A stretch of DNA of 64,000 nt from Polytrichum commune (Eukaryota > Streptophyta > Polytrichopsida > Polytrichales > Polytrichaceae): contig OX485807.1 in NCBI GenBank assembly GCA_950295325.1, forward strand, positions 6,264,501 through 6,328,500, written 5' to 3'. Of this stretch, positions 1 to 12,270 are shown piece after piece. A program made the translations under genes and the position numbers. Under the pieces are notes generated by a model that saw only the letters and a program-made list of their open reading frames with translations, did not search any database and had not been told where the DNA came from. How positions within the stretch are numbered: the stretch's first letter is position 1; the number at the start of each line of letters is the position of its first letter.

Positions 1-3000
1 CATACCATTATTTAGCCTACTAGCAATGTTCTATAGGGCCATGTGGCCCTATCAGGAATATGCCTTCAAATATGATGTAACTTTACACAAAATATAATGG
101 ATAAGAGAATAACAAAATAATATTAATAGCATATGTTTGGTCTACATGGTCCCATGGAACTTTGATACTAGGCTGAATAATGCTATGCAAGGGCACAAAA
201 ATTCATTAGGTTAAATGATTTGTGACTTAATAGGTTTTAAAGACTTTTATGAAAAGCATGATATGGTGGATGGGCCAAATCCCTCCCCCACCAACATTAA
301 GATAAGAATTAAAAATGAATCACGTAAAATCCTCTAATATGGCAAGAGTGTGCATACAATGGACACTACGTAGACACTATATCCTCTCTTAGGAGGTGCT
401 TCATTCAATTCATGTGCATGTTCATTGCTGTATGGCGATGAGATGGGAATCTTACATAGGAAGAGGACATGAACTTGGACCAAAATATAAAGATCAACCA
501 TATGGATGTACTCTATGTTTTTGTGTCAACACATTTGTTTCGATTCAAGTTTGCAACTTATTGGACTTTATAAATGATCTTGAAAATGTACATTGATGTG
601 TGCAATTGGGTTGCCTTTGTGAACAGTTGCATCTTTACTCACGCAAATTACCCTAGGTCAAAATCAAATCGCGTAATTCATAACTTTGTTATTCATTCGT
701 ATTAATGTGGTAATAAATATTCAAAATAGTGTGAAATGTTGATAAATGAACGTGTTGCAACCAATTTGCACATATATGTGTAGAACATCCCTTGTGCACT
801 AATGGTCTGGGATTAGAACAATAAGAAGGATTGTAGCTAATAACTTAAGTTAGAGTATGTCAAGCACTCTTCTCTGCTCAGCTAGGGCTAGACACCCACC
901 ACTTTGAGTTGGGCCACACCACTATTACCCATGCAAAGGGGTCTAGTAAAAACTTGACCTCACAAATTTGTGGTTCATTCATCTTAAATGTGCCCCTCCA
1001 CACTAATTCGAGGCCTCTAATGTAAATTACGAGGTCAAAGTGTTTAAAAAAATATAAACATACATGCTTTAATACAATCAAAAGATGGGCGTCTCCCCTC
1101 TCCATGAATTGAGGCCTTGCCTTTCCATAAGCTTTTCATGCATTGGCGTTCATAGATGAAGTACTATGACTGGTCATATGACTTCTAGAACAAACTCCAT
1201 CTCTCGGGGAGTTCACTAGACATGTATATATGTATACACGTGCGTGACAAGGGTATTTATTCAAGGGGTATTTAATTATCCATCCTTAATTTTTTGTACC
1301 GTATTATTATATAATTTGCTAATTTCTTGTTTTTTAAATGACCCTATAATTACTTTTAAATTTGATGAAGCTCTAATTTTAAGCTAGGTATGTTCATTAT
1401 AATTATTTGATTTTGCTCCAAAGGGTTTAAGAGCATTCAAAGTACTAAGTCACCAAAATCCAAGGCACAATAAGGTTTTACATTAAGAGTGTTCATAAAT
1501 AGTTTCAAACAACAAAATCAGCCCATGTTCCTCAATCAAGTCACACGCACAATTAAACACAACGGTACTGAGTGTCAAAAAAAACAATTAAAACACCAAC
1601 AACAAAGCAAGCAAAAATAGGGTCCATGCAATAATGTAGAAGGGTATAGAGTTAATACTACAACATCCTGCTTGAAGCAGACAGACACAAGACCAACCAA
1701 AACTCTTCTAATTTATCTTGAGAAATTTTTTCTAGCATTTAAAAACACTAGCAAAATTGTTCATAGCAAATGAAAGATGTCATGTTCATCTTGCAAAACA
1801 ATTCCTAACTCTTAAGAACACTAGTATATAATCAACAAATAATGCATGCCTTTAATATCTGTAATCTGTTACGTCCCAAAGCCCCAACTTCATCGCCATA
1901 GCCTTCAACGAGTTGTCCACAAACGTTCTCCAAGACGTGCACTCCAGCTTCTTAAATCCTACGGTATATTTTTACAAATATTTTTAAAATATGCGTTATT
2001 TGTATCAAGCCTATATTATTTATAATGCAAATTTTATCATACATACTCACCTATATTACTTCTAAGAAAATTCTAAGTTTTTCCTTTTGTGAATATAAAT
2101 TACCCTATATTTTCCCGCACGTTGTTTTCTAATATTATCGCAATGAACTCCCCGAGCTCCATCTGAATCTAAAAGTACCTACTCATTCCAACCCCTTATT
2201 GGGGCGTGCATGCACGCCTGCGTGGGGGGGGGGGGGGGAATGGAGGAATAAACCTTTTCCACATCACTAGAGTGAATTGGGGTCTATGACCTTGATTTGT
2301 GGTCTGAATTGGCTCAAATGAGTTCTATCAGAAAACCCTCAACAAGTACAATACTTTAATAGAGATGCCTCGCAACGTTTCACACATTTAACGGTGGGTT
2401 GGGCTAAGACGGTGAGGTACTACATTTCATTTCATTTTTATTTTTATTTTTATTTTATTCAGTGGCATGTACACCAATTGTTGTGCGTTGTGCTAAATTG
2501 TGTACAACTATAGAGATGCTACTTCCAGTACGCCTTTTATAGATTTTAGTGTCACGTACATTGTTGGTGAATGGTGTAAACTGGATTGCTAGAAGCCTAG
2601 TAGTGTCACGTCCGCTAATTGTTAGCCACGGAGGGGCCACAAAAAACGTACCCCCTCACTTGTACATCCATGGGTTGGAAATATGAAGGATGAAATACGA
2701 TAACTCATTTCTTGTCCATCCATTATCCTTTTCAAAATGACAAGGAGATGTTATGACATTGAACACATCGTGCACCAAGTTCTTGCCATGTTGAATCCGC
2801 CACCGTGCTTGCCTCAATAAGTTGATATAGTTTTTCGCCCTTCCAAGTATACCCTACTTGGTGCGGCCCACTTGGTGTGATAAATGTATCACATTTATAG
2901 ATTTGTCCTTCAACTTTAAATCTATTCATAATGGGGAAGAGTCATTAGATAGTATTTGTGTGCATGTAATAAAAAAACAAAAGGTGATGTAGATAGACAT

Positions 3001-3293
3001 CAATGCACCTTGATTATTTATCCACACATCCTGACCGTCCATTAAAATAAATAAAAATACCCAAAGTGCTCATATACAACCGCTTCCAAAATTTGGGTCC
3101 AAACCATTCATACAAATAAACAAATTGATGAATATCTTTGAGCAATATTTCTTGTTTTCTCCCATCATGGTTAGAATGGATGTCATGGTTATAGAAGATC
3201 TAGGTCACATTATCATACAATTGATATTCCATGTCTTTGTGTTATAGGTACTAAGGTATACTATGTGTTGTATTATGTGAAAAGTACACTAAA
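1..3293. other. Intergenic, repeat-derived
   Basis: No supported gene. Positions 878-1105 carry the left end of the family C MITE (compare 33239-33274) followed by a stretch related to 26510-26650. A G homopolymer lies at 2224-2238. Around 1880-1960 there is a short, relatively GC-rich, protein-like reading frame on the plus strand (see findings). The rest is A/T-rich with no coding signal I can defend. Confidence 0.6.
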
Positions 3294-3684
3294 TATACCA
3301 ATTAGTGAGGGTGGTAATAATTCGAGTCACACGCCTGTCTAGCCAAATCTCAAAGTTACTGAGGGCTGAAATTGTTATTGAGTGACATTGGATTCATGAA
3401 TATATGCTCGTTTACCATAGGTTTCAAGAAAATGAGTGCATCCCACAGGCTTGTCAGTGAATAGTGTCAAGTGCTGGTACTTACATTGAAAAGTGTCAAG
3501 TGTTGGTACTTTAGTGAGTAGTGCCAAGTGCCGGTACTTTTAGTGAACAGTGCCAAGTGCCGTTACTTTTATGCCAAGTGTTGGGATGAATAATGCTTCG
3601 TAGATCTTTTGGTAACACTAATTTCGTACCATAAAGGGATTTAGCATCACCTTCACTAATTTCCCACCCTCACCAATTGGTATA
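3294..3684. mobile_element. MITE with 21-bp TIRs enclosing a minisatellite
   Basis: The left end at 3294-3314 (TATACCAATTAGTGAGGGTG...) is matched in inverted orientation by 3664-3684, with one mismatch in 21 bases. If the TIR is taken to begin TACCAATT, a TA dinucleotide flanks each end, which suits a Tc1/mariner-like origin, although TA is also frequent by chance. There is no coding capacity. A minisatellite fills the middle. Confidence 0.6.
3461..3572. repeat. Imperfect minisatellite, about 4 units
   Basis: About four tandem units of 30-37 bp, each built around AGTG(C/T)CAAGTG(C/T)(C/T)GGTACTT. Unit spacing and sequence vary, so the array is old. It lies inside the MITE at 3294-3684. Confidence 0.7.
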
Positions 3685-3727
3685 GTTGGTGGGTATTATT
3701 GTTTAATACTATAACTTCTCAATCCTA

Positions 3728-4335
3728 GGGGTGGACTCTTCATACCACATATGAACTAACACGAGTATAAGAAGGGGTATTGTTTGAGGCATTAGCGTAC
3801 ATAGTATACAGAAGGGTGAGGTTTTATTTTGCTCTAGTGTGTACATTTTGAATGGTTGTGGAGAATGTTGAAGTAAAGGTAGATGTACAAAAGGGAGGCA
3901 TAAGGTCTAGAGGAAAATTTGATAAAAGATGTGTTAGTTTCATCCAATTCACATTTTCGTCCATCATTGTCATATGGTAAATAGTCCTCAATGACTCCCT
4001 TCTTCATTCTTGTTAAGGTTTGCATTTGGGTTCTAGGGCAAGCTAAAGCCTCTTGGAGTGCTCATGGGGTCCCCTTAAGTTTTTCTCTCTGAATTGTGTA
4101 TAAGTTATTGTGCTCTTGTCTTTCTTTGTTTGATGCAATGAACAAGTTACATTCTATGGATGACAAAAAGTTAAGTGACTTTCTCATGAAAAAGTGAACA
4201 TTGGATATTACATGTAACAAAGGGATGTTTAACTCACAAAGTGTGTATTTTTATATGTAGTGAAGGCATTTATCACATTAAATTGAAAGCTTGGTTTAAA
4301 TACATGAGTCTATTTTCTATCATGCTATTAGTACC
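3728..4335. mobile_element. Family D non-autonomous element, copy 1
   Basis: It starts with GGGGTGGACTCTTCA, the same terminus as the copy at 42370, and ends in the shared tail ACATGAGTC(C/T)ATTTTCTA. Internal landmarks shared by all copies are 'CATAGTATACA', 'CTCTAGTGT' and 'AGATGTACAA'. No intact coding sequence is present. Copy 2 follows immediately, so this is either a tandem duplication or two adjacent insertions. Confidence 0.55.
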
Positions 4336-4337
4336 CA

Positions 4338-5125
4338 AGTGAGTGTAAGAAGGGGTATTATTTGAAACATTAGCATACATAGTATACATAAGGGAGAGGT
4401 ATTGTTTTTTCTCTAGTGTATGCGTTTCAAAAGGCTATTAAAGAATTTTGAAGTAAACGTAGATGTACAAAAGGGGGCTCTAAAGTTTACAAGAAAATTT
4501 GGCAACATGAAAAATTAGTTTCATCCAATTCACGTTTTTGTCCATTGTTCTCCTATGATAATAGCCCTCAATGACTACCTTGTTCATTCTTGTTAGAGTT
4601 TGCGTTGGGGTCTAAGTTTTAATAAAGTGCAGGGCTCTTGGAGTGCTCATGGGCTCCCTTGAGTTTTGTTCTTCAAATTGTGGCTAAGTTACCGTGCTCT
4701 AGTCTTTGTTTATTTGATGCGATTGTTGAGTTGCATGTTATGGATGAAAAATTAATCAACAACTTTCTCATTGGAAAGTGAAAGTGGAACTTATATATAA
4801 TAAGGGGCTATTTAAATCATGAATTATAGATTTGAAAAAGTAGTGCATGCATCTATCACATTCAATAACAAGAAAACGGTAGAACCATGAGGCTCTGTCC
4901 TTTGCTATGAAAGACTACAATTGTAGCTGATTACTTTGCTCATGCCAATCCATGGCTATTCACTATACCAAACCTTTCTTGGATTTTGTGCACCTTCTTC
5001 TCAAATACAGGTCAAGGATTGAAGCTACTCATTTATCACCCAAAATTTTAAAAATAAATAATCAAGAACTGCCAAATTAACTATAGTTAACTAGATTTCT
5101 TTCAATGCATTTTAGGGAGCACTTG

Positions 5126-5157
<32 letters not shown>

Positions 5158-5345
5158 AGCTAACATCCACATTACATAAAGTGGACCAAAATAACAAGAA
5201 CAAGTAACGTCCAAGTGTGAACACAAAGTGGTTAGGAAATTTGCTCTTAAAACGAAGAAGTTGATGCATAGTCTATGTCCTACAGACATAGCCAATAAAA
5301 AGTTAGTATAGATACATGAGTCCATTTTCTAGCAGGTTGATAGTA
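4338..5345. mobile_element. Family D element, copy 2, interrupted
   Basis: From 4338 to about 4870 it follows copy 1 base for base with many substitutions. The family tail (ATACATGAGTCCATTTTCTA) then reappears only at 5308-5345. About 400 bp of unrelated DNA, including the (TA)n tract, therefore sits inside the copy. Boundaries of the inserted DNA are approximate. Confidence 0.5.
5126..5151. repeat. (TA)n microsatellite
   Basis: Thirteen uninterrupted TA dinucleotides, located in the DNA that interrupts the second family D element. Confidence 0.9.
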
Positions 5346-5969
5346 CATAATTTTCCATTGAGGATATTAGCCTTTTTGTTTTGTTTTTTGTTTTTTTTTT
5401 TGTAATTAGGCATTTGAAGTGACAAACAAGTTCAATAGCAACATGTAGTGAAAATATCTTTAAATATAAACATATATATACATATACCTCTTTTGAGAAA
5501 GATCTATTCATTTGAAGTTGAGTGTCCCATTTTGAGATGTTTCGTCATTGAGGGTTAAGTGCTTGATTATTCTAATAAGAAGGTTTATCAAGACTAAAGT
5601 TTAACGTTTGGAGTTGACCTTTTTGGCCAACCCAACTTCAAGGACATGTCCCAACTTTGAGGCATCATATTAGTCACCATGTAGAATATCATGACTTAGG
5701 ATCGAAATTATTGTAAAACCAAAAACAATGGGACTTTGCTCTCCACCAATCACATAGGAGTCACATAGCTTGAACAAAGTGGATGTCATTATCAATAATG
5801 TAGTCTAAAGTGGCCCCACTTTTGTGATGTGTATTTTGGAAGACTATATCATATATAAAACAACATCATATTCACACCAGTGGTAACAATGTCAGTCATC
5901 TTTCCTTTCGTTCATTTCAATAGGGCATAAGCATACTATGGAAACTAAGGTAGTTGATTTTACATGTTG

Positions 5970-6265
5970 CTTTTTCCGACTAGCCCCCTTCTCCTGGGAC
6001 ATGAAACACACAATTGGTAGAAGATGATAGCAATTCCAAAAGGAGATTGCAACCACTTTCGTCATAACTTTCAGAACTCATATGAATATATTATCCACTA
6101 TCAAAGTGAAGATTCTCATGCCCATGAAATGGTCACGTAGGCCCCCTTAATTATGTCAGCTATTAAACCTAGAATGGTTAACATATTTTGGACACATAGC
6201 CTAGTCTCTTTCAAATACAAGTCTTTTAGGTATCCAATTTCGATACGTAACCGAATTAGGCACTT
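5970..6265 (+). mobile_element. Family A repeat copy
   Basis: Member of the most abundant repeat family in the window. Landmarks in order are 'CACTTCT', 'GGACATGAAAC', 'CATATGAATA', 'AAAGTGAAGATTCTC', 'CTAGAATGGTTA' and 'GAATTAGGCAC'. Other copies lie at about 12600-12830, 13655-14060, 16095-16470, 17985-18300 and 24955-25215 in this orientation, and at 14640-14960 and 26805-27145 inverted. It is non-coding and presumed non-autonomous. Confidence 0.65.
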
Positions 6266-6499
6266 CTCCCTTCAGGGTTTCCTCTCGACCATTGGAAGGG
6301 TGGTATGCAGGGCCGAGATGCCTCCACTGCAATTCTGGAGTGTGTATACCATGTGATCAACACTTTTAACAAATGTCAACGATTGACTTAACAAAAGAGC
6401 CAATGGGATTCCTTGAGACAAAAATCATAAAATATCTCACGGATTCATGGAACATGAGAAAATTGTGCAACAATGGCATGTATCTCAATGAAAGAGAAA

Positions 6500-7130
6500 G
6501 TTATTGAGCAATTTGCCTCCTGTACTGCATGAACAGTGAACTAATAACCTTGTAAAACTCAGAATTCCTTTCCAGACTGCATTCTCCAGTCATGGTTTGT
6601 GACCTCATGAAGAACGTTGCCATTACAAAATAAAATTTCCTGTTCCAAACAATCGCATGGAAAGACACACACAAAAGCTCTTCATGGATTCCAGGTCCCC
6701 GGCTTGAACTTGTCACCTGTTCCCATGGGCTCTGCTGATCTGCAATCAACATACAAGCATTTCGTTTCTCAGACTAGCCATGTGAAATGAAAAACGTGGG
6801 TGACAATGTTGCAGCAAAGGTATTCCGATTCTGTTAATGCAAGCAGACACAAATCTATGCACATGGTGTTTACGAGCTTAGCAAGCACATGCTTACACTT
6901 CCTTGAAGCACCAACGTGGCAAAAGTCAAATTGATGAGATCAATGCCTCCATTGTCCGTAAACCATGGCACTGCATAATGCTTGTCTATGATACATATTG
7001 GAACTTTGAAACTTTTGGTGAGGGCACATGGGCGTTGACACAAGTGCAATTTCAAAGTTTCAAGAGAGTCGGTTGTTGAGTACAACATGTTGAGTGGACA
7101 ATCCAGGGATGCCTCGGAATATGTATTCAA
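6500..7130 (-). pseudogene. Possible F-box/LRR-type gene relic
   Basis: Between 7130 and 6870 the minus strand reads an open segment with SLETLKLHLCQ followed by a KSFKVP-type stretch and AVPWFTDNGG. This resembles the 'SLxxLKLxxC...FKFPxLKxLHL' repeats of plant F-box/FBD/LRR proteins. A second open stretch runs from 6752 to 6501. Neither has a credible start or splice links and the frame breaks between them. It could be a decayed F-box fragment or a chance reading frame. Confidence 0.22.
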
Positions 7131-7569
7131 AAATTCATATGCATGGGTACAATGGACGGGGATGACATGCGTCCAAACTAGTTCCTTTCCAAAGATGCTC
7201 TTAAAATTTAAGAAATTTTCTATTTCAATTGGACTGTATGCTTCATTTTTATTTAGAGAGAGAAGCGTTGATCTTCAATGCCCACCAATTAATGTCGCCT
7301 TTATAGGGTGTCTGAAGATAGATAAATAGATAGAAAGGTATGACTGACTGCCAACATCCCGGGGGCTTGGAATACATAATCCGGTTGCATGTTCAAGGGC
7401 GGAGGTAGATGTGCAGAGCAACTGTGGTACCACTTCTACACCCTCGTAAATAGTGCAACATGGTTATGTATTAAGTTATTAGCACCCACCTAGCATAATT
7501 TCCCTGGGGATAGGTACCTTATGACAACATTTATTGTACAAGTATACAAGAAAAAAAACGTCTCTTAGC

Positions 7570-7626
7570 AATGTTATATAGCGGACCCCCTGGATATAAG
7601 ATATCTTGGGTCCTCTATATAACATT
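7570..7626. repeat. Short near-perfect hairpin (19-bp arms)
   Basis: The arms at 7570-7588 and 7608-7626 (AATGTTATATAGCGGACCC and its inverse) pair with a single mismatch around a 19-base loop. It lies about 200 bp past the stop codon of the NDUFAF2-like gene, in its likely 3' UTR or 3' flank. Confidence 0.75.
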
Positions 7627-7821
7627 ATACTGGAGGAATGACATACATGCATTGAAGGTAGGAGATCTTGAAAGTAGGCAAGGAACTACTAAGGATATCT
7701 CGTGTCCAAAGCCAGTGGAGATCCTCCACATCAGCTAATTCCTGCCCCATGTGCTTCCAAGCTCACAATTGCACATTTGCCACATTCTAGCTATGGGTTG
7801 TAACAATTTCACGTCAAAAGC

Positions 7822-10800
7822 TTACTTGGTACCATCTGGAATTGGATTCCATGTTCCGGGTTTAAATGTTGACTCTGGTTGTCCATCACCTCGTTGTTGT
7901 TTGGTGGAGCCTGCTTCACCTGAACAATTTCATATGCACCAATTAAAAGGGTAGCTCTAATTACACCAAATGTGGTAAATAGTGTGGGCAGATCTATAGT
8001 GTGACTTACCTTGGGCAATCCTATAGAGAGGCCCACAATATACATTATCACACATGAAAATAATGCAACTCTAGTTACACTTGAGCCCCCGTGATATGCC
8101 CACTTCCTTCGAATATGTTCAATCCAACAGAAACAATGTAACCTACGTGGACTTCTTCTAATGTTAAATATTGTGGGTTGGTAAGTAGTTGCACCCATGA
8201 TACTATCCCCAATACTTTTAGTCTGGAAATAAGCTCAATAGTGTGGCACACAAAATGTGCCAAAATGAGTTGCAGGCCCTCAATGAACTGGTAAGGGTTG
8301 CTCTTCAATCAAATTCAAACACGACCTCCAATCATGCACCACAAGTAGAAGAAATTACTGATTTTGTATTCGAAACAACCAATGGGAAATTGTAAGGGAC
8401 AAACTCCCAAGAAAATGTCTCATTGAGTTGAAGGATAACTCTAAAAACATATAATATATTGAAGTGATTCGAAGAAGTGAACCTTGAACAGGTGCATTGC
8501 CCTCAGTCACTTGCTGCAGGAATTTTGTCATGGTGTGTGGACTTACATCATCTGTACACACCCCAAATTTTGATTCAGATTCCACCATCCAATAGCTATC
8601 CCACTTTGTGAACATACAAGAAACATTCCTATCTTCATTATGAGTTGTGAGGTGGCCACACCATATATTAATGTGGGCTGAAAGTTAGTGTGCGTAGGAA
8701 ATATCATGGTCCACTGTATTTTATGTGTGGGTTGAAAAATAGGGTGGCCTATAAATTTAATAAACTACTATTATTCAAATATAAATTGAAAATGTATTAA
8801 CAAATTATTGATATTCTTGGTATGGAATAGATATTACATTGACATTTTCAAACCAAAGGAATTCATGTTCGTGTAAAAGTCTTTGATTCTATATTCCTAG
8901 TTTGAACATATGTGGTGTAATTGAACAACAAACTTGCTTGCAATTATCAATACCACTGTCAACAGAGAACAGAAATGAGAAGGTGTCTCTCTATAATACA
9001 AAATGAAAAATTAGCACATCAGTTTGACAGCATTATGTTTTATTTGTATTTTTACCTTGGTTCATACCCTGCTGAAGTGCTTTTGCACGGTATCGTTGCT
9101 TCTTGTCTTCCTTTTGTAGCACTGTAAAAACATACAAGTACACATTTAGTGTGCAAAAAGTGATATTGATAGTCACATATCACAACTAAACAATTACCCT
9201 GCAGAATTCACACGCTTGATCTGATTTCCTGAATTTCAACTACAGAAAGGCAGGAGAAGATGAAAAGAAGGGAAACACACAAACAAACAATGCAGGTTTT
9301 AAAAATGAAAGTGAAAATGAGCTAACATACATCTCATTATTGATTGCTTTTTACAGAGAAAATAGGGCAGGCAGACACTTACAAGCAGCCTTCACCTTGA
9401 TGGCATTTCGGCGGGCTTCAAGTTCCATCATTTCCTGAAACAAAAACAAGAATCTTTTTATTTCTGTATTCTGTCAAGAGCAATAAATAATTTCGCTGTC
9501 CCGGTTGATGTGTTCATGAATGGGACACTCTTCTGTAGAGATCATAATTTTAGGCCTATAATTTTTCTATGAGTTTGCATAATCCAATGGAGATAAGCAC
9601 AACAAATTGAGATGAGAAATGATCTCAACCCATAACTGGTGATCAGCGTAAGCAAAAGTTGCATTAAGATTGCAGAAGTTACTAGAGGCTATTGTATGCC
9701 ACATAAGGTATGTGGATGTTATTCGGTTAATTTCCTTAATTGAGGACCTATATTTGATTGGTGTGTGGTTAGGTGAGGATCAAAGAACAAACACCATAAA
9801 CACACATGTTCAAAAGAGATTGGACTCCATCTTCAAATTTTATTAACTATTCCACACTCAATAGTGAACACACTTGGGAGGACCTATGTATTCAATTTAG
9901 GAATCAACACACATGCACTTCTAATAACCATAACTAAATCAGGAGAGGTCCAATTTTTCCATCTAATTTTTGCTGATGCACGATTGTAGATTTTGCTATG
10001 CAACCCAAGTTTCATTGTGTAAATCTAATCGGTAGAAGTTGGTGAACATAAAAAAACGAACCGAATGCCACCCACATACGTTACATCCAGGTGTAGAAGT
10101 AATTTCTGCATAGAACACATCCAAAGTTTTCTTGTGCAATGACACATTTACTTGCAATTCAGTTGCACAACAGAAGAGGAAAACTTGGAGTTACAAGGAA
10201 AATTGGAAATGCAAACCTCTTGAGTAGGAGCATCTTTACGCCTGCCATTCAGCCAACTGTTCCACTCAACTGCCAGCCACATGAACAATCGATAACCTAC
10301 TGCATCAGTATTCGAATTTTGCCCAGAATTTGTCGGGTCACAACCTTGATGTAAATTTGAGTTTTTCGTGCCAATATTTCACTCACCAGGGATAGGCTCA
10401 ATGTTGGAGGACTTTCTGAACTCAACCCATCGCCGTTCTGTTTCTGCAATTCATTGCCAAACCACAACTTGTCAATTTCTTTCCGTGTCAGAGTAAACCC
10501 ATAACCCAAAACCCTAGTCACAAACTTTCTCATAAATTTCGACTTCGAGCAGCAACTAAGCTGAACAAAGATCTTTGTCAAGTGATTTTTTTTTGCAAAA
10601 GAAGAGTAAGGGAATACATTTAGAATACATTCACGAGTTCATCATGTTCATCATTTAACACATGGCTAATTTGATCACTTCAATAACTGATACATTGATA
10701 GATTTGTCTGTAGAAATTGAGAGTATGACATAAACATATTCGATAATTTCCTTTTCGTGCAAGAGTAACCGTAACCAAAAACCCTAGCCACAAAATTTGG

Positions 10801-11242
10801 GGTGAATTTCGATTTCGAGTAGCTTCTTCTTAAGTCATACATACATCGACAAGTACCTTCATGAGAGAAGCTGAACAAAGATGTTGGTCAACTTATTTTT
10901 TTGAACTTAGAATGCATTCACGAGTTCATGTTGACCATTTCGACATAAGGCTAAATTATCTGATCACCTCAATAAACTGATACATCGATAAAATTTCCTG
11001 TACAAATTGAGTGCACGAAAATGTTTAAGATCCTCTCGATTTCAGTCAGAAATGAAGAAGATATTCACTCTGTTTCGAGGGACTCGGAATTGAACTGAAT
11101 CCAAAATGTTGATGAGATGATGTAAATATTTACCTGTACCATCGATTTTTTGGGGTTCACGAAAGTAGGTGTTGCCAGATTTGTCCACACCGGCCACTTG
11201 CTTCCCCCTCCTCCCAAAAAAACCAATCACCCTCGCCAGCAT
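7822..11242 (-). CDS. NDUFAF2-like mitochondrial complex I assembly factor (7 exons)
   Basis: Exons, 5' to 3': 11242-11134, 10443-10387, 10269-10217, 9434-9383, 9121-9068, 8551-8483, 7919-7822. All junctions are GT/AG and phases agree, giving 163 residues ending in TAA. The N-terminus has a basic stretch, then GVDKSGNTYF (about 18-27) and KIDGT. The core carries PVEWNSWLNGRRKDAPT (about 55-71), followed by EEMMELEARR and a lysine-rich helix. The C-terminus is TFKPGTWNPIP. This order (GxDxxGNxYF, EWxxWLNGxRxxAPTxEE, ...PGTW) is that of NDUFAF2/NDUFA12-like proteins, which help late assembly of respiratory complex I in mitochondria. Exon 3 uses TGGCAG at 10270; an upstream CAGTAG would add residues the family lacks. 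The exon 6 donor (GTTCAC) is weak, so exon 6 is the least certain. A start further upstream is not needed. It is divergent from the HAD gene, about 1 kb apart. Confidence 0.86.
9704..10083. mobile_element. Family B MITE in intron 3 of the NDUFAF2-like gene
   Basis: The termini TAAGGTATGTGGATGTTATT (9704) and its imperfect inverse ending at 10083 form 25-bp TIRs with four mismatches. The internal sequence is A/T-rich and non-coding. Relatives lie at 23989-24376, 32123-32525 and 57404-57769, with a fragment ending near 35158. It sits wholly within the intron 9435-10216. Confidence 0.72.
10480..11040. repeat. Degenerate tandem duplication in intron 1 of the NDUFAF2-like gene
   Basis: The segment at about 10480-10740 recurs at about 10745-11040. 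Shared blocks in order are 'AATTTC(T/C)TT', 'AACCCTAG', 'TTTCGA', 'GCTGAACAAAGAT', 'CATTCACGAGTTCAT' and 'ACTGATACAT'. Both copies lie in intron 1. Divergence shows it is not recent. Confidence 0.6.
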
Positions 11243-12270
11243 CTTGACCCCAAAAGTCCGCCAAACTCCAAAACCCTTAAATCTATTCCATACCCTTCAC
11301 CTCCACTAAACCCATCTCAAAATAATGTTACTACATTCATTCATTCACATAACCCATTTTCCAAATATCAAATTTACATGACTCCAAAACCACTACTACT
11401 TTGGAATCCACCACATCATCAGGCAAGCCGATTTGATGCAGTACAATCACAGAGTTCCAGTATCGAAAAACATGTAGAATGTAAGTTAGTGCCTTGTATA
11501 TGCACTTTTGCAGTTCTACTCAATAATTTAAGAAGCGGTTCCAAGTGGCAAAAAGTCTAGAGATTTTAGGGCTGACGAGGTAACCCAAATTCCTCTGTTC
11601 CGTTAAAGATACCGATGCAAGGTTCGAACTCCAGACTGGTGCATTTTCGAGCTTGTGCATAACTTACACTTGGATATTCTTCTACCGGGGATTTCAGAGT
11701 GCTGGTTGCCTATTAGGCCAATCACCTTTTACAATTTCAGCTGGTGGAGGATTCAGTGCCGGTGATTCAAACCAAGGTCAGAAGAGCCAATTTCAGTTTC
11801 TTTGTCAAGGCTAAAGATGCCATGTCAACTATTTATCGAGGGATAATAGTGCGTGAGAAATGGTTGAAGAGATGATTCAATCTGAGGGATCCTTCTCGTA
11901 AATGTAATTACCAAGATGGAATTTAGAGATTTGAGTGCTTGAAAGACATGGGTGGCAGCACGTGGTGATTGTTTGTCTATTTTAGTGCAAAGAAAGAATG
12001 GGTAAGCAGTTAATTGTTGATGGGTTTCCAAGCCTCAACTCGTAAGTTAGGGATAATGAGAAATCTTCTTCTGGGTTGTTTTCGACTAACTCTGTAAATG
12101 CCAGTTTTGATTAACAAGGGCACCAAAGAAACCCAAATTCTTTTATGGTGGTGTGCGAATTCATATTTGACTTCCAATAACATGTTTGTTTTTCCCTGAG
12201 CTGACATGAATTCCAAAATCTTATTATTGAAATTCAAAGTGCAGGTTGATGTGAAGGCTTTTTGGTGGCC
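11243..12270. promoter_or_regulatory. Divergent intergenic region between NDUFAF2-like and HAD genes
   Basis: The two start codons point away from each other across about 1,030 bp, so both promoters and 5' UTRs must lie here. I could not place a TATA box or transcription start with confidence. No further coding sequence is supported; the plus-strand open frame at 11150-11560 overlaps the NDUFAF2-like exon 1 in antisense and has no family features. Confidence 0.5.

Noticed and set aside
10258-10287. Use of the upstream CAGTAG acceptor for NDUFAF2-like exon 3
   Set aside because: It keeps frame but inserts about seven residues (GYRLFMW...) between IEPIP and VEWNSWLNG, where the family reads P-V-E-W directly. 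The TGGCAG acceptor gives the family sequence.
10297-10581. A 94-codon minus-strand frame as a separate protein
   Set aside because: It is intron sequence plus a wrong-frame reading of exon 2 of the NDUFAF2-like gene. The correct frame through 10443-10387 gives ETERRWVEFRKSSNIEPIP.
11150-11560. A 136-codon plus-strand frame, proline-rich
   Set aside because: It is antisense to exon 1 of the NDUFAF2-like gene and its leader, with no domain. The proline-rich look comes from C-rich complement sequence.
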